Program-made: the position numbers and the translations under genes
Notes under the pieces: generated by a model
What the model was told of the DNA's origin: nothing
Seen by the model: the letters and a program-made list of their open reading frames with translations, nothing else
The model's database searches: none
Source of the DNA: Equibacterium sp963662035
GTDB taxonomy: Bacteria > Bacteroidota > Bacteroidia > Bacteroidales > UBA932
Direction of reading: 5' to 3'
Assembly (NCBI GenBank): GCA_963662035.1
Contig: CAVLDO010000022.1
Location: forward strand, 1 to 22,870
DNA length: 22,870 nucleotides
Shown: positions 8,335-15,152 of the stretch, piece by piece
Layout: every line of letters begins with the position of its first letter
Position numbering within the stretch: position 1 is the first letter of the stretch

Positions 8335-10218
8335 TTAAAGTGTTTTGAGATGGGCAAGCTCCAGGGTGTGGGTCACCACAGAGGGGAGCTCCTCTATGTA
8401 GTGGGTCACGAATATCAGAGTCTTGTTTTTTTGGCGGCAGTAGGCGCCTATGACGGCGGCGGCGCGGCTGCGCAGCACCGGATCCAGCCCCTGGAATGGC
8501 TCGTCCAGAATCAGCAGGTCGGGGTTCTTTACAAAGGCGCGTATCAGCAGCACATAGCGCTGCTCGCCGCTGGACAGCGACAGGTAGTTGCGCCCGGCAA
8601 GGTGCTCCGCCCCAAAGAGGCGCAGCCACTGCAGCAGCATCTGATTTTCGGCCTCCCCAGCCTCTTTTGCCTGCCCGGCCTCTTTTGCTTGCCCGGTCTC
8701 TTTTGCTTGCCCGGTCTCTTTTGCTTGCCCGGTCTCAGCGGCCGATGCCTGCGGCAGGCCGCCGAAACGCTCGCAGAGGCCGCCGCGCAGCACCTCCATC
8801 ACCGCATCGGGGGTGCGGTAGCTGCTGTGCATCTCGCCCGAGAGGTAGCCGATGTGCCGCTTGATTTCCCAGATGCTCTCTCCGCTGCCCCGGCGGCGGT
8901 CAAACAGGGTTATGTCTTGCGAATAGGCGGCGGGGTTGTCGGCGTTTACCAGGCTCAGCAGGGTGCTCTTGCCGCTGCCGTTGGGCCCGGTGACATTCCA
9001 CTTCTGGCCGCTGTGCACGCTCCAGTCAAGATTGCGGAAAATCTGCCGCGCGCCATAGCTGATGTTAACGCCGCGCATCTGCACCACATTGCCCCAGAGG
9101 GGGGTGTCGCGCTGCAGCGGGAGCGATGCGGGCTCGCAGAAGTGCTCCGCGCTATCGCCGGCGGCTCTGCCTCTGGCCTCGGCGGCGGTCATCTTGGGCG
9201 AGATGGACTTCCCGTCAAGAAAATAGGCGTGGGTCACAGCGGCGGGCATTCGCCCGCTCTCGGTGAGGGTCAGAATAAAGCTGATGCCCAGCTGGCGGCT
9301 CACCTGCTGCATAAGCGAGTCCAGAATATGGCGGGTAGGGGGGTCCAGCCCTATGAAGGGGCTCTCTATCATCAGCACTTTGGGGGCGCAGAGCAGCGCT
9401 TTGGCTATGTGAAACCGGCGCAGTTCGCCGCTGGAGAGGGTTATCACCGCCTTGTCCATAAGCGGGGCGATGTTAAGGGTGTCAAAAAGACGCCTCTGAA
9501 AGGGGGTGAAGGGGCTCCGGGCCGCGCCGCAGCCATCTGCTGCTGCGGAACCTGCTGCTGCAGAACCTGCGGCTGCGGAACCGGCTGCGGCGGAACCTGC
9601 GGCAGCGGGATTTGCTGCTGCTGTGGAACCGGCTGCTGCTGCGGAATTTGCTGCTGCTGCGGAATCTGCGGCTGCGGAATTTGCTGCTGCGGCATCGGCA
9701 TCGGCGGTGTTTGCACCGGTGGTAGTTGCAGTGACAGTCGCGGTGACAGTCGCGGCACCGGCGGTTGCACTGGCGGCATTCGCGGCATCGGCGAGGGCAT
9801 CGGATGAGGGGGCGCTGCAGGCGGCGGCCTCTGTTGCAGGGGCGCATCCGGCCTCCCGCTCTGCCTGCAGTGCCGCCTGGCGCAGAATATCCCCCACAAG
9901 CGGCGCCGCCTCCCGCTCGAATGCCTGCCAGCGCTGCTGATGGTAGTATTGCACCTGAGAGGTGGAGTAGGCGTTGTCGAACTCTACGGTGCGGATGGCC
10001 TTGTAGGCCTCACGGTCAAAATTGAGCCTGAGTGAGCCTTCGCGCAGGTAGAATCCCCCGCGCAGCATCTCCAGCAGGGTGCTCTTGCCGCTGCCGCAGG
10101 GGCCCACAAGGGCAATGTTCTCCCCCTCGCGCAGCTCAAAGTCGGCGGCAAACGGGAGGCGTCTTGCCGGGTTGGAAATCACCCCGCCCGAGAGAGAAAT
10201 AAGTGTTTTGGAATTCAT
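8335..10218 (-). CDS. Soluble tandem ABC ATPase (ModF/PhrA-like) with repeat insertions
   Basis: 627 residues, two ABC nucleotide-binding domains and no membrane segment, like the ModF/PhrA group. Domain 1: Walker A GPCGSGKST 39-47, signature LSSGE 261-265, but the Walker B end reads I-E-S-P-F (284-288) where D-E-P-F is expected, and the H-loop position holds Thr319. Domain 2 is canonical: GPNGSGKST 411-419, LSSGE 548-552, ILDEPFQGLD 570-579, His606. A roughly 110-residue Ala-rich insert (124-235) lies between Walker A and the signature of domain 1, and a six-residue repeat (495-524) lies at the same relative place in domain 2. I chose ATG 10218 because the extension up to 10281 runs into the divergent HAD gene and because a TAnnTTTG box sits right before it. 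The cargo or partner is unknown, and a transport role is doubtful without a permease. Confidence 0.85.
   Translation of the reverse strand: MNSKTLISLSGGVISNPARRLPFAADFELREGENIALVGPCGSGKSTLLEMLRGGFYLREGSLRLNFDREAYKAIRTVEFDNAYSTSQVQYYHQQRWQAFEREAAPLVGDILRQAALQAEREAGCAPATEAAACSAPSSDALADAANAASATAGAATVTATVTATTTGANTADADAAAANSAAADSAAAANSAAAAGSTAAANPAAAGSAAAGSAAAGSAAAGSAAADGCGAARSPFTPFQRRLFDTLNIAPLMDKAVITLSSGELRRFHIAKALLCAPKVLMIESPFIGLDPPTRHILDSLMQQVSRQLGISFILTLTESGRMPAAVTHAYFLDGKSISPKMTAAEARGRAAGDSAEHFCEPASLPLQRDTPLWGNVVQMRGVNISYGARQIFRNLDWSVHSGQKWNVTGPNGSGKSTLLSLVNADNPAAYSQDITLFDRRRGSGESIWEIKRHIGYLSGEMHSSYRTPDAVMEVLRGGLCERFGGLPQASAAETGQAKETGQAKETGQAKEAGQAKEAGEAENQMLLQWLRLFGAEHLAGRNYLSLSSGEQRYVLLIRAFVKNPDLLILDEPFQGLDPVLRSRAAAVIGAYCRQKNKTLIFVTHYIEELPSVVTHTLELAHLKTL
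8647..8736 (-). repeat. 18-bp in-frame tandem repeat (ETGQAK units) in the ABC gene
   Basis: Five consecutive 18-bp units encode ETGQAK three times, then EAGQAK and EAGEAE (residues 495-524 of the ABC protein). The first units are nearly identical at DNA level. The array sits between Walker A and the signature of the second ATPase domain. The charged, helix-compatible units are probably a tolerated linker. Confidence 0.85.
9514..9849 (-). repeat. Ala/Ser-rich low-complexity insert in the ABC gene
   Basis: This region encodes residues 124-235 of the ABC protein, nearly all Ala with Ser, Thr, Gly and Asn. At 9532-9606 it becomes a 15-bp tandem array encoding four AAAGS units plus one AAADG unit, and looser five- to six-residue Ala units precede it. 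All units keep the frame. The same DNA is open in other frames on both strands, as expected for GCN-type repeats, and those frames are not genes. Confidence 0.85.
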
Positions 10219-10223
10219 CGCCG

Positions 10224-10231
10224 CAAAATTA
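10224..10231 (-). promoter_or_regulatory. Putative -7 element of the ABC gene
   Basis: The minus strand reads TAATTTTG, matching the Bacteroidota TAnnTTTG consensus, five bases before the ABC start codon at 10218. Transcription would begin at or within a few bases of the ATG. No clear -33 TTTG is seen upstream on this strand. Confidence 0.55.
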
Positions 10232-10232
10232 C

Positions 10233-10240
10233 TATTTTTG
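10233..10240 (+). promoter_or_regulatory. Putative -7 element of the HAD gene
   Basis: TATTTTTG matches TAnnTTTG and lies four bases before the HAD start at 10245. A possible -33 TTTG occurs at 10207-10210 inside the first codons of the ABC gene (spacer 22). The element is one base away from the oppositely oriented ABC element. Confidence 0.55.
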
Positions 10241-10244
10241 CCGT

Positions 10245-10904
10245 ATGAAAAAATTGATAATATTTGACCTTGACGGTACACTTTTGAACACCATAGGCGG
10301 CATCGGATGCGCCTGCAACGAGATGCTGGAGCACTATGGTCTCCCCCTGCACAAGATTGGGGAGTACAACTTTTTTGTGGGCAACGGCAGCCTGGAGCTC
10401 ATAAAGCGGGCCCTGCCTCAAGACAAGGCGGCCGACGATGCTTTTCTGCAGGAGGCCAAGGAGTATTACCTTAAATGCTACCGCGCCAATCTGGCCCGCG
10501 AAACCCGCCCCTACGCGGGGATGCCGGAGCTTCTGCGCGAGCTCTCGCATCGCGGCCTGACGCTGGCGGTGGCCTCCAACAAGTTTGACGACGGCGCCAA
10601 ATATCTGGTGCCGCTCTTTTTTCCCGACATCAAGTTTGCGGCGGTGGAGGGGCAGAAGCCGCTCGGGCGGCTCAAGCCCGACCCCGACATAATCGGCGAT
10701 GCCATAGCCCACAGCTTCCCCGGCGGAATTGATCGCGGGCAGGTGCTCTATGTGGGCGACTGCGAGGTGGACATAGAGAGCGCCACGCGCAGCGGCCTGG
10801 ATTATGTGCTGGTGGACTGGGGCTTCCGCGGCCGCGCGGGGCTGGAGGCTGCCGGCGCGGTGTGCGTGATAGACACCCCCGATGAGCTGCTGCGCTTCAT
10901 ATAA
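10245..10904 (+). CDS. HAD-superfamily phosphatase (phosphoglycolate phosphatase-like)
   Basis: 219 residues. Motif I FDLDGTLLNT has the nucleophile Asp8 and acid/base Asp10; a helical cap domain follows (about 15-85); motif II is the ASN of VASNK; a Lys-Pro-Asp segment (RLKPDPD) supplies motif III; and motif IV is VGDCEVD. This is a class IA HAD hydrolase, most like Gph or PgmB-type enzymes that remove phosphate from small metabolites in the cytosol. The substrate cannot be assigned from sequence. ATG 10245 was chosen because motif I must lie near the N-terminus and a promoter box ends four bases upstream. It is divergent from the ABC gene across 26 bp, and the GH106-like gene follows with its own promoter element. 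Confidence 0.88.
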   Translation: MKKLIIFDLDGTLLNTIGGIGCACNEMLEHYGLPLHKIGEYNFFVGNGSLELIKRALPQDKAADDAFLQEAKEYYLKCYRANLARETRPYAGMPELLRELSHRGLTLAVASNKFDDGAKYLVPLFFPDIKFAAVEGQKPLGRLKPDPDIIGDAIAHSFPGGIDRGQVLYVGDCEVDIESATRSGLDYVLVDWGFRGRAGLEAAGAVCVIDTPDELLRFI

Positions 10905-10910
10905 TTTAAT

Positions 10911-10918
10911 TATATTTG
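10911..10918 (+). promoter_or_regulatory. Putative -7 element of the GH106-like gene
   Basis: TATATTTG matches TAnnTTTG in an AT-rich pocket right after the HAD stop (10904), 20 bases before the ATG at 10939. No convincing -33 TTTG is visible. It implies a short untranslated leader of roughly 15 bases. Confidence 0.55.
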
Positions 10919-10938
10919 CCAAAATAACTCCACAACAG

Positions 10939-13900
10939 ATGAAACATCACCTCCTGACTTATGCAGCGGCTCTTGCGCTGCTTTTGGCCGCAGGCTGCTC
11001 TGCCGGCAACAGCGGTTCTGAATTGAGCGGCGCCGGCGGATTTTCAAAAAACGAGTCGTTCAAGACTATAGAGCGCGGGTTCCGCAATCCCGACGATATG
11101 AAGCTTGCCGTGTATTGGTACTGGGTCAACGACAACATCTCCAAGGAGGGGGTTGTAAAAGACCTTGAGGCGATGAAGTCGGTGGGCATCAACCGCGCCT
11201 TCATAGGCAATGTAACGGCCGATCTCCCCTGGGGAGACATAAAGATTCTAACCCCCGAGTGGTGGGAGGTGATGCACACCGCCCTCAAGACCGCTTCTGA
11301 TCTGGGCATTGAGATAGGCATATTCAACTGCCCCGGCTGGAGCCAGTCGGGCGGCCCGTGGGTCAAACCCGAGCAGAGTATGCGCTACCTTGACTGCGTG
11401 GACAAGATTGTGGAGAGCAGCGGCGGCACCCTTTCCGTAACTTTGGACAAGGTGGCCCCCGACGCCCAGGCCGATGTGCGGGTGATTGCATATCCCGCAA
11501 TCGAATCCTCATCTATAAAGGCCAAGGTGGCCAAGAAGCTTGGCGAGAGCAGCGAGATTCTGCTCTGCGGCGACAGCATTGCCACCTACCGCTCGCTGAT
11601 AATAACCCCCGCGCGCGGCACCTCAATCAAGACCACGGGTGTGCTGCTGCAGCAGAGCGCCGGCTCCTGGCAGAAGGTGGCGGACATCGACATAGACCGC
11701 AGCAACGCAAGCATTAACGTGGGCTATCTGCCCTACGCCCCGCTGGTGGTGGCGCTGCCGGATGTCAGCGGCAGGGAGTTTAAGCTGGTGCTTGAGGCTG
11801 CCGGCGCCGGCTCTCTTGATGTGGAGCTCACCACCCGCGCGATGACGGAGCGCTATGCAGAGAAGACCCTGGGCAAGATGTTCCAGACTCCGCTGCCGAT
11901 GTGGGATGCCTATATGTGGCCCGTGCAGAGCGCTGCCGCCGCAGAGCAGTGCATAGATCCTGCACAGGTCGTGGATCTCACTGCCTATATGGATGGCGAC
12001 CGCCTCACTTGGGAGGGGGCCCCCGCAGGCCGCTGGGTCATCAAGCGCCTGGCGATGCGCACCACGGGGCAGACCAACAGCCCGGCATCGCCCGAGGGGA
12101 CCGGCCTGGAGATAGACAAGATGAGCAAAGAGCATATCCGGTACCATTTCGACAACTTTATAGGCGAGATTCTGCGCCGCATCCCAGCCGAAGACCGCAA
12201 GACATTCAAGGTGGTGGTGGAAGACAGCTACGAGACGGGCGGTATGGACTGGACCGACGATATGGCCGAGAGCTTCGATAGCACCTACGGCTACGACCCG
12301 ACCCCCTATCTGCCCGTGCTCAGCGGCAATGTGGTGGGCAGCCGCGATTTGAGCGACCGCTTTCTCTGGGATTTGCGCCGCCTGATTGCCGACCGCGTGG
12401 CATACGACTATGTGGCGGGGCTGCGCGAGGCCAGCAACAGCAATGGTCTCACCACCTGGCTGGAGTGCTACGGCCACTGGGGCTTCCCCGGCGAATTTCT
12501 GCAGTATGGCGGCCAGAGCGACGAGGTGGCGGGCGAATTCTGGAGCGAGGGCTCGCTGGGCGACATCGAGAACCGCGCCGCCAGCAGCTGCGCCCACATC
12601 TACGGCAAGCGCAAGGTTTGGGCCGAGAGCTGCACCAGCGGCGGCCCCGTGTTCAGCCGCTATCCCCGCATTATGAAGCAGCGTCTGGACCGCTTTTTTA
12701 CCGAAGGCATCAACAGCACCCTGCTGCATCTATACATACAGCAGCCCTACGAAGATCGCAACCCCGGCGTGGACGCCTGGTTTGGCAATGAATTCAACCG
12801 CAAGAATATATGGTTCAGCCATATGGACGTGTTTGGCCGCTATATGAAGCGCTGCAATCTGATGCTGCAGCAGGGGCTTTATGTGGCCGACGCCGCATAT
12901 TTCATAGGCGAGGACACCCCCAAGATGACGGGAGTGTGCGACCCTGCCCTGCCTGAGGGCTACTCTTTTGACTACATCAATGCAGAGGTGCTTATGCAGC
13001 GCGCCAGCGTGGTGGACGGCCGCCTGATGCTGCCCGACGGGATGAGCTACAGCATTCTGGTGCTGCCGCGCCAGAGCACGATGCGCCCCGAGCTGCTCGA
13101 GCGCATCAAAGATCTGGTGAGCGACGGACTGGTGGTGCTGGGCCCCGCGCCGCAGACCTCTCCCAGCCTGCAGAACTATCCCGCTGCCGATGCGCAGGTG
13201 CAGAGCCTCGCCAAAGAGCTTTGGGGCAATGCCGGCCGGCAGTCGGGCCTCTACGGCTACGGCAAGGTGTATGCCGACGGCGTATCTATGGAGAATATCT
13301 TTGCCGACCTGGGCATAATTCCCGATTTTGCCTATGACAACGGCGCGGCGCAGCTTAAGTTCATACACCGCACCCTTGACAAGGGGGATATCTACTTCGT
13401 GTCCAACCAGAGCGGCAACCCGGTGGACTTTAACGCCACGTTCCGCTGCAGCGGCCGCGCCCCGCAGCTCTGGAATCCGCTCACCGGAGAGATACGCGCC
13501 CTGCCGCAGTACACCTGCGACGGCATAAAGACCACTGTGCCTATGCACCTGGAGTCGCTCGAGAGCTCGTTTGTGGTGTTCTGCGACCGCAAGGTTTCTG
13601 CTAAACGCTATAAAGAGAATTACCCCACGGAGAATATCCTCGCGCAGCTTGAGAGCGGCTGGACGGTGAATTTTGACCCCGCCCGCCGCGGCCCCGAGGG
13701 GAAGCGGGAGATAGGCTCTCTCTTTGACTGGAGCCAGAGCGATGTCGATGCCATCCGCTACTATTCTGGCGCGGCGCACTACCGCAACCAGTTTGAGATT
13801 TACGACATCCCCGCCGGCGACGTTTATATAGATCTGGGCAATGTTATGGTTATGGCCAAGGTCAAGATCAACGGCCGTGAGGCGGGCGGCGCCTGGACGG

Positions 13901-14118
13901 CTCCCTTCAGGGTCAACATCACCGATTATCTCAAGCGCGGAGTGAACACCATAGAGGTTGAGGTGGTTAACAACTGGCAGAACCGCATCGTGGGCGATAT
14001 GCGCCTTCCCGAGGCGGAGCGCAAGGTGTGGATGACCGTGAACCCCTGGCGTGCCGACTCGCCGCTGCAGCCTTCGGGATTGCTCGGCCCCGTGAAAATT
14101 GTTGCGTATAATTTGTAA
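10939..14118 (+). CDS. GH106-like glycoside hydrolase lipoprotein (alpha-L-rhamnosidase family)
   Basis: 1059 residues. MKHHLLTYAAALALLLAAGC is a lipoprotein signal with Cys20 as the lipidation site; the residues after it are not acidic, so a periplasm-facing location is more likely than surface display. The N-terminal region matches GH106-type enzymes: FRNPDDMKLAVYWYWVND, dLEAMKSVGINRAFIGN, then LTPEWWEVMHTAL and IGIFNCPGWSQSGGPWV (near 115-140). Candidate catalytic acids are in VVEDSYETGG (Glu428, Glu432) and AESCTSGG (Glu563); I cannot tell which ones act. The C-terminus (about 955-1050) is a GH2-like jelly-roll sugar-binding domain (VKINGREAGG, then VNTIEVEVVNNW). Family members cleave alpha-L-rhamnosides from plant pectin or bacterial glycans. 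No SusC/SusD pair is nearby, so this is a stand-alone gene. The start fits the lipoprotein signal. Confidence 0.85.
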   Translation: MKHHLLTYAAALALLLAAGCSAGNSGSELSGAGGFSKNESFKTIERGFRNPDDMKLAVYWYWVNDNISKEGVVKDLEAMKSVGINRAFIGNVTADLPWGDIKILTPEWWEVMHTALKTASDLGIEIGIFNCPGWSQSGGPWVKPEQSMRYLDCVDKIVESSGGTLSVTLDKVAPDAQADVRVIAYPAIESSSIKAKVAKKLGESSEILLCGDSIATYRSLIITPARGTSIKTTGVLLQQSAGSWQKVADIDIDRSNASINVGYLPYAPLVVALPDVSGREFKLVLEAAGAGSLDVELTTRAMTERYAEKTLGKMFQTPLPMWDAYMWPVQSAAAAEQCIDPAQVVDLTAYMDGDRLTWEGAPAGRWVIKRLAMRTTGQTNSPASPEGTGLEIDKMSKEHIRYHFDNFIGEILRRIPAEDRKTFKVVVEDSYETGGMDWTDDMAESFDSTYGYDPTPYLPVLSGNVVGSRDLSDRFLWDLRRLIADRVAYDYVAGLREASNSNGLTTWLECYGHWGFPGEFLQYGGQSDEVAGEFWSEGSLGDIENRAASSCAHIYGKRKVWAESCTSGGPVFSRYPRIMKQRLDRFFTEGINSTLLHLYIQQPYEDRNPGVDAWFGNEFNRKNIWFSHMDVFGRYMKRCNLMLQQGLYVADAAYFIGEDTPKMTGVCDPALPEGYSFDYINAEVLMQRASVVDGRLMLPDGMSYSILVLPRQSTMRPELLERIKDLVSDGLVVLGPAPQTSPSLQNYPAADAQVQSLAKELWGNAGRQSGLYGYGKVYADGVSMENIFADLGIIPDFAYDNGAAQLKFIHRTLDKGDIYFVSNQSGNPVDFNATFRCSGRAPQLWNPLTGEIRALPQYTCDGIKTTVPMHLESLESSFVVFCDRKVSAKRYKENYPTENILAQLESGWTVNFDPARRGPEGKREIGSLFDWSQSDVDAIRYYSGAAHYRNQFEIYDIPAGDVYIDLGNVMVMAKVKINGREAGGAWTAPFRVNITDYLKRGVNTIEVEVVNNWQNRIVGDMRLPEAERKVWMTVNPWRADSPLQPSGLLGPVKIVAYNL

Positions 14119-14141
14119 TTGAAAAAATAATTCTACCTTTG
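14112..14141 (+). promoter_or_regulatory. Putative promoter of the his operon
   Basis: A TTTG at 14112-14115 and TACCTTTG at 14134-14141 are separated by 18 bases, close to the Bacteroidota -33/-7 arrangement. The -33 part overlaps the last codons of the GH106-like gene. The predicted start near 14145 leaves about 15 bases before the leader peptide ATG at 14160. Confidence 0.7.
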
Positions 14142-14159
14142 CCAGGCATAAGTTAGGAA

Positions 14160-14216
14160 ATGGGAAACTGCCTTGCACATAACCACCGCCATCATCACCT
14201 CCCGCAAGAGGCCTAG
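14160..14216 (+). CDS. hisL: His operon leader peptide
   Basis: An 18-codon open frame, MGNCLAHNHRHHHLPQEA, ending in TAG. Five of seven consecutive residues (7-13) are His, using both CAT and CAC codons. It starts about 15 bases after the predicted transcription start and ends 27 bases before the stem of an intrinsic terminator that precedes hisG. Position, His cluster and the alternative RNA pairings (see attenuator) match the classic leader peptide whose translation senses charged His-tRNA. It is too short to be found by ordinary gene callers. The function is inferred by analogy with the enterobacterial hisL system. Confidence 0.85.
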   Translation: MGNCLAHNHRHHHLPQEA

Positions 14217-14279
14217 GCGAGTGTGTGCATAATTGTTAGAGATAAAGACTTGCCCGGGTTTCGCGGCAAGTCTTTTTTT
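14172..14279 (+). promoter_or_regulatory. Histidine attenuator (four-segment switch)
   Basis: Four segments alternate: CTTGC at 14172-14176 (1), GCAAG at 14204-14208 (2), CTTGC at 14249-14253 (3) and GGCAAG at 14265-14270 (4). 1:2 and 3:4 pairing leaves the terminator formed. 2:3 pairing, extended by CCC 14201-14203 with GGG 14256-14258 across a 2-base bulge, destroys it. Segment 1 lies just before the first His codon (14178), so a ribosome stalled for His-tRNA would cover it and free segment 2 to pair with 3, giving read-through into hisG. A ribosome finishing at the TAG (14214) would cover segment 2 and allow termination. Confidence 0.75.
14244..14279 (+). terminator. Attenuator terminator before hisG
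   Basis: An 11-bp stem, AAAGACTTGCC (14244-14254) with GGCAAGTCTTT (14265-14275), and a 10-nt loop. The stem runs into a seven-T tract (14273-14279). It sits 21 bases before the hisG ATG, so it can only make sense as a conditional terminator; it may also stop read-through from the GH106-like gene. Confidence 0.9.
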
Positions 14280-14300
14280 GTTTGGAGTTTACAACAGGTT

Positions 14301-15152
14301 ATGATAAGGATAGCAATACAGTCAAAAGGGCGGCTGAGCGAGGAGAGTCTCGCGCTGCTCAAGGAGGCGGGCATCAAGATTGACCCCCTCAAACGCAAAT
14401 TTCTGGCCCGCGCGGCCGGCTTCCCGCTGGAGGTTCTGTTTCTGCGCGACGATGACATCCCCGAAGTGGTGGCCGACGGCAGCGCCGACCTGGGCATCGT
14501 GGGGCTCAACGAGGTGGAGGAGACCGGGGCCGACATTGAGATAGTGCGCAATATGGGCTTTGGGGAGTGCCGCCTCTCGCTGGCCATACCCAAAGATCAG
14601 ACCTACACCGGCCCCGCCTTTTTCGAGGGGAAGCGCATAGCCACTTCTTACCCCAATATCCTCTCCCGCTATCTGCGGCAGCAGGGCGTGCGTGCGCAGA
14701 TACGCAAGATAATGGGCTCGGTGGAGATTTCTCCCGCCGCCGGCATCGCCGACGCGATATTTGACATAGTATCTTCCGGCGGCACGCTGGTCTCCAACGG
14801 CCTGTGCGAGGTGGAGACGGTGCTGCGCAGCGAGGCGGTGCTCATCTGCGGCCGGGGCCTCGGCGCAGAGAACCGTCAGATTCTGGACAAGCTGCTCTTC
14901 AGGATCGATGCTGTGCGCGGCAGCGCCAATCAGAAGTATATACTTATGAACATCCCCACCGACAAGATAGACGAGGCGGTGAAGATTCTCCCGGCGATGC
15001 GCAGCCCCACCGTGATGCCGCTGGCCTCCGAGGGGTGGTGTTCTCTGCACTCCGTGGTGCGCGAAAACGAGCTTTGGGACAAGGTGGAGCGGCTCAAAGC
15101 AATAGGCGCCGAAGGGATATTGGTATTGCATCTGGATAAAGTGATAGACTGA
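14301..15152 (+). CDS. hisG: ATP phosphoribosyltransferase, long form
   Basis: 283 residues. Catalyses the first, committed step of histidine synthesis (ATP + PRPP to phosphoribosyl-ATP). The N-terminal IAIQSKGRLSEESLALLKEAGI, the DDDIPEVVADGSADLGIVG segment and the PRPP-binding stretch with IFDIVSSGGTLVSNGL are characteristic. The length and the last ~75 residues (NIPTDKIDEAVKILPAMRSP onward) show the long form, with a C-terminal ACT-like domain that gives feedback inhibition by histidine, so no HisZ partner is needed. ATG 14301 was chosen because the open frame upstream of it is the attenuator terminator. The stop overlaps hisD in TGATG. Confidence 0.96.
   Translation: MIRIAIQSKGRLSEESLALLKEAGIKIDPLKRKFLARAAGFPLEVLFLRDDDIPEVVADGSADLGIVGLNEVEETGADIEIVRNMGFGECRLSLAIPKDQTYTGPAFFEGKRIATSYPNILSRYLRQQGVRAQIRKIMGSVEISPAAGIADAIFDIVSSGGTLVSNGLCEVETVLRSEAVLICGRGLGAENRQILDKLLFRIDAVRGSANQKYILMNIPTDKIDEAVKILPAMRSPTVMPLASEGWCSLHSVVRENELWDKVERLKAIGAEGILVLHLDKVID

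Noticed and set aside
8350..9807. A 485-codon plus-strand frame opposite the ABC gene with Cys-Gly-rich repeats
   Set aside because: It is the antisense reading of the Ala-rich and ETGQAK repeats; the minus strand encodes a clear tandem ATPase.
10219..10281. 21-residue N-terminal extension of the ABC protein
   Set aside because: It would cross both promoter elements and the first codons of the divergent HAD gene.
12730..14178. A 482-codon minus-strand open frame opposite the GH106-like gene
   Set aside because: Shadow frame caused by high GC and few stops; no family resemblance, and it runs across the his promoter.
14223..14300. GTG-started extension of HisG
   Set aside because: It would translate through the attenuator terminator, and HisG proteins begin at the I-A-I-Q-S-K-G-R segment a few residues after 14301.
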